Position numbers and translations under genes: made by a program. Below, in pieces: positions 12,080 through 23,505 of a stretch of DNA of 64,000 nt (within the stretch, counting starts at the first letter, position 1; each line of letters opens with the position of its first letter). The stretch is from Porphyra umbilicalis (lineage: Eukaryota; Rhodophyta; Bangiophyceae; Bangiales; Bangiaceae): contig KV918805.1 in assembly GCA_002049455.2 (NCBI GenBank), forward strand, positions 186,001 through 250,000, given 5' to 3'. The notes under the pieces are model-generated. The model was not told where the DNA came from, ran no database searches, and saw only the letters and a list, made by a program, of their open reading frames with translations.

Positions 12080-13081
12080 AGCCGCAGCGGGTAATGGGGA
12101 CGGAACCCCCACGGTCGCCAGGACGAAGGGGACCTTCAGGTCCACACTCGCCGCGCACTTCATGAGCACGCCACAAATGTCCTTGCACGACTCGCTGCAC
12201 GTTACGGACGCACCGGTAAAAACCGTCCCCTTCCCAATGAAGTTCCCCAGAGCGAGCTCCACCCGCGTTTGCTCCGAACCGTCAGGGAGAGCCAAGTACC
12301 GCAACGCCGCCCTCTTGAGCTCCTTACCCTTCACGCCGAAGAAGGGGTTGGAGCTTCCGAGCACCTCATCTAGCTCCTGCAAGCCTCTTCCACCGAGACA
12401 GGCCTCCCGGCTGTGGCGCCGCTGGCTCGCGCGGTTCGCGGCCGAGTACGCGGGGGCCCGCTGCAGCGTGTCCTTCAAGGTTGCAACGACAGATGCCCTG
12501 CGTTTGTCCATCTAGACAGCCCCCAACGCCCCGCGAATTGGCTGCGTCGTCGCACCAGCTGACCGCGCACCCACATCTGAAGCATATGCTCCTAAAGTGC
12601 GAGAAGCAGGCTTCGAGGCCCCAGCATCTTGTGCCACTGCTGCAACGCCAACAGCCGTGCAAACGGCCGTCGTAACGGCCGCACCCCCCACACTAGTCAA
12701 ATCGATAACGTTCGACCGATCCACATGGGCCCGGAACCGCTGCCCGTCCATTGGGTGAAGATCCGCCAGCGCTCGCTTGTCGCCGCGGGCAGCCTCGCTC
12801 TGCTCACGAACTGTTGGTGGCATGTTTTTGATCGCCCCTTGGAGTCGCACCTGCATGTCCGCCATGTCGTGCTTCTCACACGACCACTGAGGTGAGGCCC
12901 TGGCGACGATGGCCACGTCGACGCTGTCGGGCTCATTTCCCGCGACGTCACAGACGGTGCACACCGCCGAGCAGGACGTGCAGAACACGTCGTTGCAGCC
13001 GCAGCGAATGTTCTGCGCCTTGTTGATGGGACAGCTCGTCATCATGTGACCTGCCACACGGCAGACACCGCACTTCCGCAC
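11945..13081 (-). pseudogene. CCHC zinc-knuckle protein, convergent to mariner remnant
   Basis: A minus-strand frame runs from about 13081 to 11945 with one in-frame TAG at 12512-12514. Near its start it has an exact C-x2-C-x4-H-x4-C zinc knuckle (CGVCRVAGHMMTSC), then CGCNDVFCTSCSAVCTVC, a further Cys-rich cluster. Just upstream in the same frame there is another CxxC (CAFC). The remainder is Ala/Val/Asp-rich, with a possible second globular part near 12,200-12,400. No ATG opens the frame, so an upstream exon is possible; a candidate segment is 13117-13344. The last 135 bp overlap the transposase tail on the other strand and may be shadow. Zinc knuckles bind single-stranded nucleic acid and occur in many transposon proteins. 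I do not recognise the family. Confidence 0.5.
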
Positions 13082-13690
13082 ATTCCCTGCGTCGCAGAAG
13101 GCACAGACGCACAGAACTAACCAGCACCAAAGAGACAGAAATTCACAAAGCTCAGCGACACGAGTACAAAATAAGGCACATTCTGGTCATCAGTGCGCAT
13201 GGACCTCTCGGGACGACAATCAAGGAGACGGCAGTAAAGCAGACAATCCAAATCAAACGCACTGGCAAGAGCACCAACGTTCGTGATCCGAACCGCCCTG
13301 TACCAACCCGCCGGCAGCAGATGCGGCACGGGTATCCGCGGCACCAGCCGGTACAGGTGCCATAACGGAGAAGACTGGCTTAAAATCGTGTACCGGGGAT
13401 GTGAGTCCGAGGATAGAAGACACGAGGAGCCGCCCGTCTCTCGTCGTGCGAGGTGCTGAGCTGGGGGTCACGTGACGCTGCAATCCCGGTCGGTTGAACG
13501 CGACGCCGTCGTCGTCGCTGACGATCGAGCCCGGTCTTGCGCCACTAAATTAGATGCGTTTAGGACGTCAACTAAAAATTGACGTCACAAGCTCGACTTA
13601 CGTGAAAAATACGACAGTTAAGTGTGAAATTGAAAGTACCGCTTGTGTTCGTGGCTCCGTTCGGATCGTTCAAAATTGAGCGTTATGCAA

Positions 13691-15012
13691 TACAATAATC
13701 AACAGACCGCAAGGCGCGGTGTTTCATTTTATTATCTCCTCTTGGACGCGCAGCGGTTCCTCTCCTTGTGTCGAGGGGTTCAAAGGCTCCCTCACCCATT
13801 CGCTCGCCTTTGATATCCGGTCCAGGTACCAAGCCATTACGGTTTCCGAAGTGCACGACCGACCGCTACCTCTAGGGGACATCATCTGAGACGCCGCCGG
13901 TTTTGTGCTACTTATCTTTTTGGCGCGTCGACCGACCCTAGCACAGCTGCTGTTTGGAAACTGCGATGGAGATGGGTGTGTGACATCAGGCGAAGGGAGG
14001 GAGACCTGGGCTGCGAAGCGGTATCCATGGAGGTACGTTTTTGGCGGGTAGTGGCCCCATGGACATGGGCAGTTATGGTCGGTGATTCGTACTGGACGAT
14101 GGAGCGTGGTGGTACGGTTGGGAAGATACTTTTAGACTCCACCGGCTCGACCTGCTTTGATGGTTTTTTTTCCTTTGACATCTCGGAATTGTCCTCAAGA
14201 TATGCGGCCGTTCTGGCCTGGACCCTCTGGCTCACGGCCGGCGGAGCCCGAGTGCGGGTGAGTCAGCAAGCTGGCTCCTTGACAGCTGCGGCGCCTGGCC
14301 AGTTAGACGACTATCTCTTAGTTCCCGGTCCAACGGCAGTCACGGATTAACTGGCTGCACCACGTGCAACAGTCCCGCCGATCATCGGCAGCGATGCGTC
14401 GTGAATGACAGTGGCAGCCAGGCCACAGGCACGCGTCCCGGTTACCGCCTCGCTCATTGGCGCGGCTGGCCGAAGAGTTCATGCAGCGGCCGCATGGACT
14501 GCTGCGCTGCGTGCTGCCCATCAGACCACCAGCCGTGCGGCACGCCGCGCCGAGTTGTGACTCACTGTAGGTTCAGCCAACTCAGATGCCGTGCCGAGTG
14601 GTTGCTTGCTTGTTGCGTCTCTTAGACCGGTTCACCAACCATCTGCCGACAGCCACGCACCTATCGACGATGGGGCACCAGACGCCGCACACAGTGCTTC
14701 CGTCGTCAAAACGCCGCCTGCGGCTATGGGCGTTGATTTCGAAGGCGTCCTGCACATCTTCGCGTCCGCGGGCCAGCACTCCGTCGCGGCACACAGTGTC
14801 GAAAAGGGCGCGGGCGGCGCAGGCGGCGCCGGAATTCCAGCCTCTTGAGCTGCCATTAAGCCGGTACCCGGCACCGAAGCGGCATCCACCGTTGGTCGCT
14901 CGCCCAACGCGATATCGAAGGCACGCACGACAAGGTCCAGCAGGCGCTGCTTTTAGCATCTGTGACGGATGGCAATGATTCCTAGATCCAACAGCTGGTA
15001 GATTCATGTGTA
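13691..15012. other. No gene recognised
   Basis: Only short open frames. A small hairpin just before this stretch (13564-13586, GACGTCAA and its complement around a short A-rich loop) is the only structure that I noted nearby. Confidence 0.4.
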
Positions 15013-15243
15013 GCGCATCGCCAAAGAATGTTCAAATCCGAGCAAGTTCCAAAGCAGGATACATCATGCTGTGGCCGTGCTATGACAGTGCTTTGAATAT
15101 GATTGCACGCTGAACGCTCCTGGATGGCTCTGTGGGAGGCGAGGGCGGTCACAGCAATTTCGAAATCTGTGCTGTGAGCTGCTATGAATTGCTGTGACTT
15201 GCTGCGAGCGTTTCTCAGATTCGATCATTCTTTGGCAACGCGC
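15013..15243 (+). mobile_element. MITE, copy 1 of a family also at 56.2 kb
   Basis: Starts GCGCATCGCCAAAGAATG and ends with its near-exact reverse complement (CATTCTTTGGCAACGCGC). The interior is rich in CACAGCA/TGCTGTGA words and contains GGATGGCTCTGTGGGAGGCGA. The copy at 56.2 kb matches in inverted orientation. It has no coding capacity, so it must be mobilised in trans. A target duplication could not be fixed, so the superfamily is open. Confidence 0.7.
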
Positions 15244-17640
15244 CATACAGTTCGGCGGTACGGGGATGAACAGGAATGGCGAGCACTCGAGTTCGTCGTA
15301 AGTCCAGTCATCGTCGGAGATGATGGCAACTATAAGAGTAGTGCCAACGTGTACAGCGGAAAGGAAAAAGGTTTCAAATCAAGACTTGATGCGCAAGGCC
15401 GTCTACCCACGAGCTGTGTTGAGAGAAGTAAGGAAAGGGAGACGCGTAACGCGGGGGCTTGAAGCCTTTCGACCGCCTGCATTGGGGAATAATAGCAACA
15501 AGGACCTTGTGTGTGGCGGTGGCGTTGCACGACAGAACAAGGATGACGCGGTCCTTAGACCCCGTTACAGTTGTACCTTGTGCATGCCGCCTCTAGCCGG
15601 CTTCCATGTGAAACCCATTAGGAACATACCGATCAAAGAGACCCGTCTCGTCCATATTTGTAGAAACAATCTGCAGGTTGGACCTCAGAAAAAAGCGTCC
15701 CTGAAAAAAGAGACTTGAGGTCCTTCGACGCTCCTCCACGGCGGTTGTATTTGTCTTGCCTAACGTAGAAATCTCGAGCGGCTGTCAATAATATGTTCGG
15801 GTGAAACATCCAGGGTCTTTGCGCGCATGTGGCCAGCGTCCTTGATATCAAAAAGCGATAGTTCATCCCCTAGCGGCACGGCAGAACGGCGCTTACGCGG
15901 CACTTTCACCCATTGACGCACCACACCCCGCCCGTGCTCTATGCCGCGCTGCTCAGAGCTTGATGTACCCGAGCAGGCCTCGAGGCGCCCCGCGCTTTCC
16001 CTCAGCAGCTGCTTTGACCACGCTCGGGCGCAGCACGACCCTCAGCACTTTAAACTGCCCCGTATCACGTAGCAGGCGCCGCGGGCACATTACAGAGCTC
16101 GATGGCTCTCGTCACAGCGCTGTAGCCATTCCTGCCGCTGCTGCACGAGCGGGAACGTGGCAGATGCGCGCCGTCTCGCGTGCCGTGGAAGGGCAGGCAT
16201 CCCCGAAAGCGGCGGCTGCAGCGGCCGCGGCGACATCGCTGAGGCGGCCCCATTGTAGGTCCTTCTTGGTATTGCTGATCCCCTAATTTTTTCCTCATCT
16301 CCAGAGAACGGGAGTGCAACAGCAATGGAGAGACGTTTGTGATTGGCCAAGAGGAGCAAAAGCAGTGCATGCCGGATCCCATCTTTACATAATCTGCCCG
16401 TACGGCCCGCAAACGCACAATCGGCGCACTCGTTTTTCTGAGATTATCTGCGAATCTCGAAACAAATCTCGATAACAAACTGATCTGGGCTACTTTACCA
16501 CATGAGACGACTGAGAAAGGAAGAATATCTCAAGAAAACGGAGAATCTCGATTCTGCACGGACCTGGCGGTTGGAGAGCCAATGGCGCGTCGTAGATACG
16601 CACTCAGCAGCTGTTTGTTGCAGTTCTGGACCAATGGTTGGCCTGATTTACAAAGCAGTCCCGGTCTTGGCCGATGAGGACAGAATTGGGGGATAAGCAA
16701 TACTGGAATAATGCGTGTTGGGGATAGCTACAGAAAAAGCTCCGGGACTCTCTCAGGAGCACAAAATGACATGCTCGAAAACGAATGCTACCAGACCAAA
16801 TCAGTCTTGGAAGAAAACACTGCAGCGAAGAAGAGTAATGCAAGGGAAGCACTCGAGCGGTCCACGGCAAACAGCACTTACAAGAAAAGAAGAAGCAGAA
16901 AGAAAAAGTACGCGGCACCGCGTCGAAAGTCCTGTGCACCCCGATAAACATCGGAACTTGTGGAACCAGAAGTGTCCATAAAACTCTGTGGGGCCGTGAT
17001 AGATGGGCGCTAGAGCGGGCGGACAACGGTCGTGGAAGAGCCAACGCAAGGGAAACGGTGGTGTGATTAGCTACGACAGGGACGTCGTCGGGAGCGGCCA
17101 CGATGGTGGGCGCGCCCGGCTGCACCCCAATGCTCGTTGTAGGTGACTTGGTTCCCGTTTTTCAGTTCCTCTCAAGGTCAGTCTACACCACGCAGAACGG
17201 CCGAGCGCTCGAACATTTGGACGTTCGGACGGTCGGGCGAACGCGCCCTCAATTGTTGGCACCCGGATTGCTCAAACGAGGCTTTTGAATTGTGTCAATA
17301 GTCGCCCGATGGATTTCAGAGCCTGAGCCGCTCCGACCGTAGAAGTTCAGTTTTCTCCGAGAGTCAGATAAGAATTGGTCTCTTTCGCTTTCCTTTCTAT
17401 CGTGACTCTCATCCACATCGCACCTGCCCACAGAACTAACCACCCCCCGCGCCGTCATAGAGCAGAAGCAGAGCCGTCATAAGCAAGAGCACTTTGGGCT
17501 TCTCGCGGCCTTCTACGCGAGTTGCCAGGTAGCGGAAGCACCACATTGCCGTTGCTCAGCGCCAGCGCGCGGCGTCTTGTACTGCCTGATACTCCTCTGA
17601 CATGCTAACGCAATGTGCACGAGTCGACCGGAAACAAGCG
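15244..17640. other. No gene recognised
   Basis: Short unconvincing frames. A minus-strand open frame of 173 codons (17125 to 16604) is Phe/Cys/Leu/Ser-rich because the plus strand is purine-rich there (16,740-16,920). That is composition rather than coding signal. Confidence 0.4.
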
Positions 17641-18605
17641 TACCACCGCCTCCTGTGGGATGACGAGGTAGCAGACTAGGGCGGCCGCTTCTGGCGGAAG
17701 GACCGCATGTCCCGAAGTACTTTTTCTGCGCTGGCAGACGAGCTGCGCGGTGATCTGCACCGTTTGAAGGCGCAAGCGGTGCGGCGTGAGGGACGACAAG
17801 AACGTGAGGTGTGGTCTCTGGCGGCAGAGACGCAGTTAGCCTCGGCGTTGCGCTTCTTTGCGGGGGGGTCTTACCCTAACGTGCGCAGCTCACAAAAAGT
17901 GCTGTCTTCTTCATTTTACGTCACCCTTCATCGGGTCATCAAGGCCATCTACAAGAGCTCAGGTCTGTCGAGCAACCTGCACTCAGTCGACGGGCGAACG
18001 GAGCCGAGCAATGCCCTCCAGTGGCCGTGCCGGCCAACCCGCTGGGGTCTCATACGGTTGGGGCATTGGACAGGATTGCCATCCGCATCCGCGGGCCGTC
18101 TGGCACCGAGACATCCGAGCTTGCCGAACATTTCGGAAGAAAAGGCTTCTCCAGCCTCAACGTGCAGGCTGTATGCGACGGGCACAGTCGGTTTATCATC
18201 GCCAACACGGCGGTACCTCTCTAAATGCGCGACAGTGCCGCCTGTTGCCAGTCACGGGAGGCAAAGCAGCTTGAGCCCGGTGCTCTGAACATGCTGCGTC
18301 ACTTCCACATTCGTGATGACGCTTTTGCAGTCTTAGACAACTTACTGGCTCCGTGGCCGGAGGATATGCTTCCAGTGCAGACAGATGCGGTCAATTTTTA
18401 TCTGTACCAACTGCGGCAGACGACTGAGCGCGTCTTCGGAGTCCTGCTTGCGCGCTAGGGAGTGCTATGGAGCCCCATGCAACTCTCTCTGAGCACAAGC
18501 GCGCCGCTACTAGGCGCCTTCATGATGCTTCACAACTATATCATCGACAGCCCCTACCAGGACAACATGTTTACACAGGCTGCTGACGATGTGCCAAAAC
18601 GTTTT
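17640..18605 (+). pseudogene. PIF/Harbinger transposase fossil (copy B)
   Basis: From ATG 17707 the translation gives an N-terminal region with WSLAAETQLASALRFFAGG, followed by a Ser-rich HTH-like segment, typical of HARBI1/DDE_Tnp_4 proteins. After a frame change near 18,000-18,040 the core continues: GALDRIAIRIRGP (first Asp), GRKGFSSLNVQAVCDG, then IRDDAFAVLDNLLAPWP (second Asp) and QLRQTTERVFGVL (Glu), ending in LGAFMMLHNYIIDS. Two in-frame stops interrupt it: TAA at 18222-18224, where the family has the PG.xHDS loop, and TAG at 18456-18458, where relatives have Trp. One frame change and two stops make it a moderately old, dead DNA transposon. Terminal inverted repeats were not found. Confidence 0.85.
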
Positions 18606-19785
18606 ACCCAGCATTGAGAAATGCGAAGGCTCGCCTGTTGCCTTTACCGAGCGAGACTGCACCGCCTCCCAACGCTGTGGGGAGTTTACTTGCTTAATTG
18701 ATGAAGCGAGCCTGCGGCGGCCGTCGTCGAAATAAATGCAATACAGAACTCGTCCTGCAGGGGACGACAAGACAGCCAGCCGAAGCATGCAAGCCACATG
18801 TGACACACCGACGGTAGAGAACACGGCACGACAGGTCGACCAAAATTTGGATACCCCCACCAACCCCACCGTTGTCGATCCAACAATTGTCTTCCCTCCA
18901 GCGGTTGGCCAGCCACGTTTTTGATCATGCCTCTCGATTAGCGGTGAGTCGGCAGTTTCGAGTACCGGAGTTAGGGTCTTCACGCGTCGGGCCCGTTGGC
19001 AGTGTGCAGGGTTAGCGGTCGACAGCCTACTATATTCGGTTTGGTCGTGATCTCGTGTATCAGTGCGTACAAGCGGGGTCCTGCTTCTATTCGTCCTCAC
19101 ATCTTCTTATGTCGATCTTTTTTGTTGACGATGGAAGATCTGGTTCTTTTTGCGCTTGTCTTTGTGCCCGTTCTTTTGGCCGCGTCTGCAGGTCTGTGCG
19201 CTTCTGCTGTAGTTACTCCCACCGAAGCGTCCACCAACAAGGAGCGTCTTCAAGGGCGCTGATTGAGGAATGTGGCCGATTCGACTGCCGTGGCGACTAC
19301 GGCGGGGGTCTTTCCAAGCCCGTCACGTGCACCTGCCCAGGTCATCCACGTTGCCGCGCGAGTGGCATCCCCGGCATCTGCGACGGCGCTTGCCCACGAT
19401 GCAATGTATCTCAATAGTATACCGGCCTTTGCAAGCGATGCAATGTGTGTCAGAAGTATACCGTCGGTCTCGGCGGCAGGAACCAATCGAACGGGTCGTG
19501 GAGGGCCTGCTGGAATGGATCATGGCCCCGAAGTGGCACGCGGGGCGGAAGAGGTCTGTCGTGGACCAGACGGTGCTGGGCGCGGCAAGGGCGTTGCTAG
19601 GCGGGTCGTTGATCGTTCCTGGTAGGAAGAGGGTCGCAAGACCCGTAGTTTCATATATATAGATGACAAGCTTGCACATATTGAGATGAGGGACGCTGTC
19701 CGGACATGGCCTGAAATCCTGGCCTTAATTTGGCTTGAAATCAGCGCGTCGGCAGCCAAAGTCGTTCACACAGGCAAGGAGAGGT
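18606..19785. other. No gene recognised; small tandem duplication
   Basis: Between about 19,390 and 19,465 a segment of about 55 bp is imperfectly repeated (GATGCAATGTAT..AGTATACCG and GATGCAATGTGT..AGTATACCG). Open frames are short and show no domain. Confidence 0.45.
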
Positions 19786-19789
19786 TCTA

Positions 19790-21190
19790 ATGACGGGCGG
19801 CTGCGGCGCAAGACGTTTCGGGGACCGTTTAGCGAAGCGTCTTCATCGAGACGGTCTCCAAGGTGTTCTGGGATCTGTACTGGGCCATTAAACGGGTGGG
19901 CAGGCGTCATCTGCCTGTCTCAGGTCGTCTGTTAGAGGCCCAAGCACATCGGAGTACTAAAGAGCTGGGCGTGACGGGCTTGAAAAAGTCCACCCACTGT
20001 ATCCACATCTGGGAGGCGCACTGGGTCTTCACAATGTGGCTCTGTGGAGTCACAGATGGTCCGCAGACGTCACGAGGGCGGCGGCTCGTATTGGAGGGGC
20101 AGGTTCGGCGGCGGACAGGGCGGTCCCCGTGTCAAGAATGGTTGCGGAGCGATCCAAAGTTGTCTCCGCGGGCCCTGAAGTCCAAGCGGCGACCAGCGTC
20201 CGCCGCTGGCCGTCGGTGCACGGATGGTGGCCAGCAGGCGCTAGCCTTTCAGATGACGCGGTGAGTGCGGCGCTACGTGCGGCACCCACATTCGCGCAGC
20301 ACGCGGCGCGGCGTGCAGCGCGCCAAAAGGTGCGGCGGGACGCTTTCCACCAACAGGCGGCTCGTGGTGCAGCTTTGAATGTTTTGTCTGCTGCTGGAGG
20401 TAACACTTTAGATGCGGCCGTCAAAGGGAGCGGCAACGGCACACCTACCGCAGTGGCTGGTCCGGGAATTGCGGGCTTGCAATCGAATTAGCCCGCCGCC
20501 GCAGACTCGGCCTAGGCTATTCGCCGTCGAGGCCCATGCACCTGCGCACGATGCGCCGCGATCCAAGGTGTCTGGGACGGCTCAGGTGTTCATCGGAAAG
20601 ACGCGACGGGAACTCTTCTGGCCGAATGGGAAGCGGTCGCGCCCTCCAAAATCGCCCACTGTTGATTGCAGTCAGCCATTTGGCCAGACGGAGGTGCAAT
20701 GGACATTACATCTTTGCACGATGACAACCGCAGATCCTTGCGTGCCTTGGGTAGCTATGTAGATGCGGTGTTTTCATTCATCTGAGGTTGGAGTTCTGTT
20801 CCACACGCTTCTAAGGACACCCTGACAGCGGCACATGAGCTGGTTGTGCAGAACTGGTTGTCAGCGAAGGCCGATGAAGGCATTCTGGCTGCCACGGCGG
20901 ACAAGAGTGCGTTCGGCTGGGTACGGGGAGGCTACGCCAATGACGGCGGGGAAAGTGACGTCTCGGATTTCCGGAGTAGCGAAGACTCGGACGAAGGGGG
21001 TGTGACGCGATAGACGAGGGGGGGAGTGATGGGGAATACGGCGGAGATGGTGACGAGTCGGACGGGGAGGACTGTGACGACCCGGACGGCGTGAAACGGG
21101 ATGCATCAGACACGGAAGCCAGTCAGTACGCTTCGGCCAGCAACGATGAGTCATGGCTCAATGCCTCTTGCCGTGCTGCTGGTATTCGTT
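19790..21190 (+). pseudogene. CENP-B/Tc5-type HTH fragment with acidic tail (pogo-like)
   Basis: Around 19,860-20,050 the plus strand encodes DLYWAIKRVGRRHLPVSG followed by LLEAQAHRSTKELGVTG and a Ser/Trp-containing end. That is the pattern of the second helix-turn-helix of CENP-B and of Tc5/pogo transposases (..PVSG.LL..KA..LA.ELG...F.AS..WL). The following sequence is Ala/Arg-rich and shifts frame; I cannot see the DDE core. From about 20,850 to 21,160 there is an acidic stretch (GGESDVSDFRSSEDSDEGG and later DGDESDGEDCDDPDG), as often found at the C-terminus of pogo-like transposases. The HTH call is firm; joining it to the acidic tract is inference. Confidence 0.55.
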
Positions 21191-21985
21191 TTCCCACGAA
21201 AGAAGCTGACCATGCTCCAGTCCCGTGCCAATTCGAATGGTTCCCACATCTGGAAAGAACAACGTGCTCATTCTCTGTGGTGCTGTCTCGTATTGAGTCA
21301 TTAAGCCCCACACTGCCTCGTATTGCCCCTTACTTCCCCGTACTGTCCACATTTCTACTGCTCTGTCCCATGCTGTGGGTATCCATGCAGGTGCGGTGAA
21401 GGGCAGCGAAGGCGATGGCTGCACGAACCACGCGTGCAGTTCGACGAGTTGTGGAGGGTGTGTGGTGAAAGAGAGGAGAGGCGGCGCCGGTGCGGAGAGA
21501 ATGTACGAGAATGAAAAGTACGGCCGGGCTGCTTCGGATTTATCTATCGGGAGCGCGCGATGCCTGACTGGCATCTGCCTGCCGCGAATCCCGCCGCGTC
21601 GGGCAGGTCGGGCACAAGCGTAAGGGGGCGTGCAAGCTTGCTATTGCAAACTCCCCAAATTTATCCTCCCGGCCGCGGAACGGTATGGTTGTCTTTTCAC
21701 TGTTATTTACTAACGTCAAATCCTTGTCTGGGCCCTCATATTTGGAACTCGGACTAAGCACTTGAATCGACTTCCCGACCAATGAATCGACTTCCCGACA
21801 AATGCTTAGTACTCCTGAGACGGCACCGAGCCGCCCGTTCAGTTCCAGGGATTAGGTGCAGACACCTCTCCGGGTGACTTCCGACACCGGCGTCCATTCG
21901 CTTCTGCTGAGAAACGGCTTTTTGACCTGGAGAAGTCGAACAGCCACGCAGACATCCAGACACGCTGTCCTGATGTGCGTGCCGC
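21191..21985. other. No gene recognised
   Basis: A short direct duplication, AATCGACTTCCCGAC, is repeated at 21,764 and 21,784. No coding signal that I can support. Confidence 0.4.
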
Positions 21986-21989
21986 CGTG

Positions 21990-22795
21990 CTGTATGCGGT
22001 GGATCAGTGACCGGAGGTGTACGTGAATGAGGTTTCGGACTTTGTCGCTCGCGTCGAGGCTTTGCCCAAAACTGACATATCACTGTCTGCGTCTTCGGTG
22101 TCTCGCATTCTGGCTGCGAATGGCATCAAACGCAAAGGAAGTGAGACTTGCTTCATTTCACGCAGCGAGCTGACCAGAGCGCAGTGGGTCCACTCTGAGT
22201 GGAGCTTCCTCTGCGCACGCGTGTTAATGTGGATGAGGCCCACCACTGTTGTCAGTCCGCCGAATGTAAGTGGGCCTGGATGCTGCGAGGAATGCGGGCC
22301 GAGTGCCACGTCTCCAACAATACGGGAGTGAGGACTAGCGTTCCCGTAGCCATGGGCCACGACCAGGTTTTGGAATGGATAATGACTCAACCCCCGCCCA
22401 GCCGGTCGTCTGTTGCTTTTTTGCTCTTTGTATTGTCCCATATTTTACCCATTATGAACGCCTATTACCCGTCTTTGCCGTAGGCTGACCCACCGGACAG
22501 GTGCGTTTCGATTTTGGACTATGCCCGCGTTCACGACGAGCTTACTTTGGCGGTGGTTGAGGCTGCTGGCGTCATTGTCAGTCGCCGCCCGGGTACAGCC
22601 CGGACTGCATTCCGATTGAGGATGTCTTCTCAGTCGTCAGCATTTGGCTGCGTCGCAGCGATACTCCGGAGCAGTTCATCGACTGCCCGTTCCTGAGCAT
22701 CGCAGCAATGCTATCACACATCGCCCTGGCAATGCTAACTAACTTGGTCTGCCTGGCCGTCAAAAACCTATTGCTGCTACATCTGAGAGCCAGAC
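21990..22795 (+). pseudogene. Tc1/mariner (IS630 superfamily) transposase fossil, copy B
   Basis: Starts with a helix-turn-helix typical of the family: VNEVSDFVARVEALPKTD followed by SLSASSVSRILAANGIKRK (about 22,020-22,135). The catalytic blocks follow in several frames: VNVDEAHH (first Asp, about 22,228), RAECHVSNNTGVRTSVPVAM, then SILDYARVHDE (second Asp, about 22,515) and GYSPD.IPIEDVF (third acidic residue, about 22,610). The tail SIWLRRSDTPEQFID and ML.HI..AM aligns with the tail of copy A at 11.4-12.1 kb. At least two frame changes and a stop in the linker make it inactive. The linker before the second Asp (about 22,390-22,490) is long and T-rich in this copy, and there may be an intron or insertion there. 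Confidence 0.8.
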
Positions 22796-23028
22796 ATGGT
22801 ACGTGGTTGACCCCATCCTGCTTGGCCGAGCTCCTCCCCCACTGACAAGTCCCGATGTCCAATGCTGCCCAACACACAGCCAAGCGCCACACGGACCACG
22901 GACCACGAAGGCCGAATACGACAAGTCAAATGAAAGAACAAATGAGGGCGACGCAGCCCTGCCTATACCACGGTATTGGTTCTTCAGAACAACCCTGATC
23001 GAGAGGTACTGAAGTGCAATCGTTAGTA

Positions 23029-23159
23029 CAGTGCGTTCTCGTTATAAGAGACAGCTGATTCGGCTCAATATGAAGAAAAAGTGGCCCACACGGACTGGAA
23101 TGGAAGACTCGCGACCCATATTCTTTTGTAAACGATTCTCTTATAACGAGAACGCACTG
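23029..23159. mobile_element. 131-bp Tc1/mariner-type MITE
   Basis: Perfect 23-bp terminal inverted repeats beginning CAGTGCGTTCTCGTTATAAG sit directly inside a TA duplication (23027-23028 and 23160-23161). The CAGT start and the TA target site fit the Tc1/mariner/pogo group. The 85-bp interior has no coding capacity. Confidence 0.9.
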
Positions 23160-23194
23160 TAGTCGCAATCGCTTGTTTTTCCCTGAATTTCTTG

Positions 23195-23505
23195 GTCTGT
23201 GCTTTTTCATTGTTTTCCTATGGTCTGTGCCTGTTTTTGACCCCCCTGGTGAACTCCCCGTGCAACAGTAGGTCGGGGACTAGGGCAGTGGCGACGGCGA
23301 TGGGGGCGGATTGCGTGCAGCCACACGATGCACGTCGTCGAGAGGCGTTCGCCCCGTCCCTGGTTCTGGGGGACACATTTGAGTGGACGGGGCGCCGCGT
23401 TGGATTTGGAGGCGGCGTGAGCGGTGGTGTGGACAGCAGTGCGACTGGACGATTGGAGCGCGCAAAATGGTCGGGCACGTGCTTTGCGCGTCCCCTCATC
23501 ATTGC
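23195..23505 (-). repeat. Dispersed repeat, copy 1
   Basis: Read on the minus strand it shares long blocks with the two copies downstream: GCAAAGCACGT, CTGTCCACACCACCG, CTCCAAATCCAA.GCGGCGCCCCGTCC, a C-rich centre, then GCCGTCGCCACTGCCC and a tail ATAGGAAAACAA. About 310 bp. No ORF with a recognisable motif. Confidence 0.7.

Larger units (their letters stand above)
10656..13690. mobile_element. Unit bounded by ~34-bp inverted repeats, Tc1/mariner type inside
   Basis: The left end (10656-10690) starts TTGCAAAACGCTCAATTTTG and the right end (13657-13690) is its inverted counterpart with about five mismatches. Inside lie a Tc1/mariner-type transposase remnant on the plus strand and a zinc-knuckle ORF on the minus strand, convergent. 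No convincing target duplication is visible: TA follows the right end, but AC precedes the left end. The termini may belong to this element or to an older element that received it. Confidence 0.5.

Noticed and set aside
13117-13344. 76-codon minus-strand frame as first exon of the zinc-knuckle gene
   Set aside because: Suggestive position, but no ATG-to-donor structure that I can defend.
16604-17125. 173-codon minus-strand frame rich in Phe, Cys and Leu
   Set aside because: Reflects a purine-rich plus strand; similar frames occur at 23.7-24.2 and 33.7-34.3 kb over purine-rich DNA without shared motifs.
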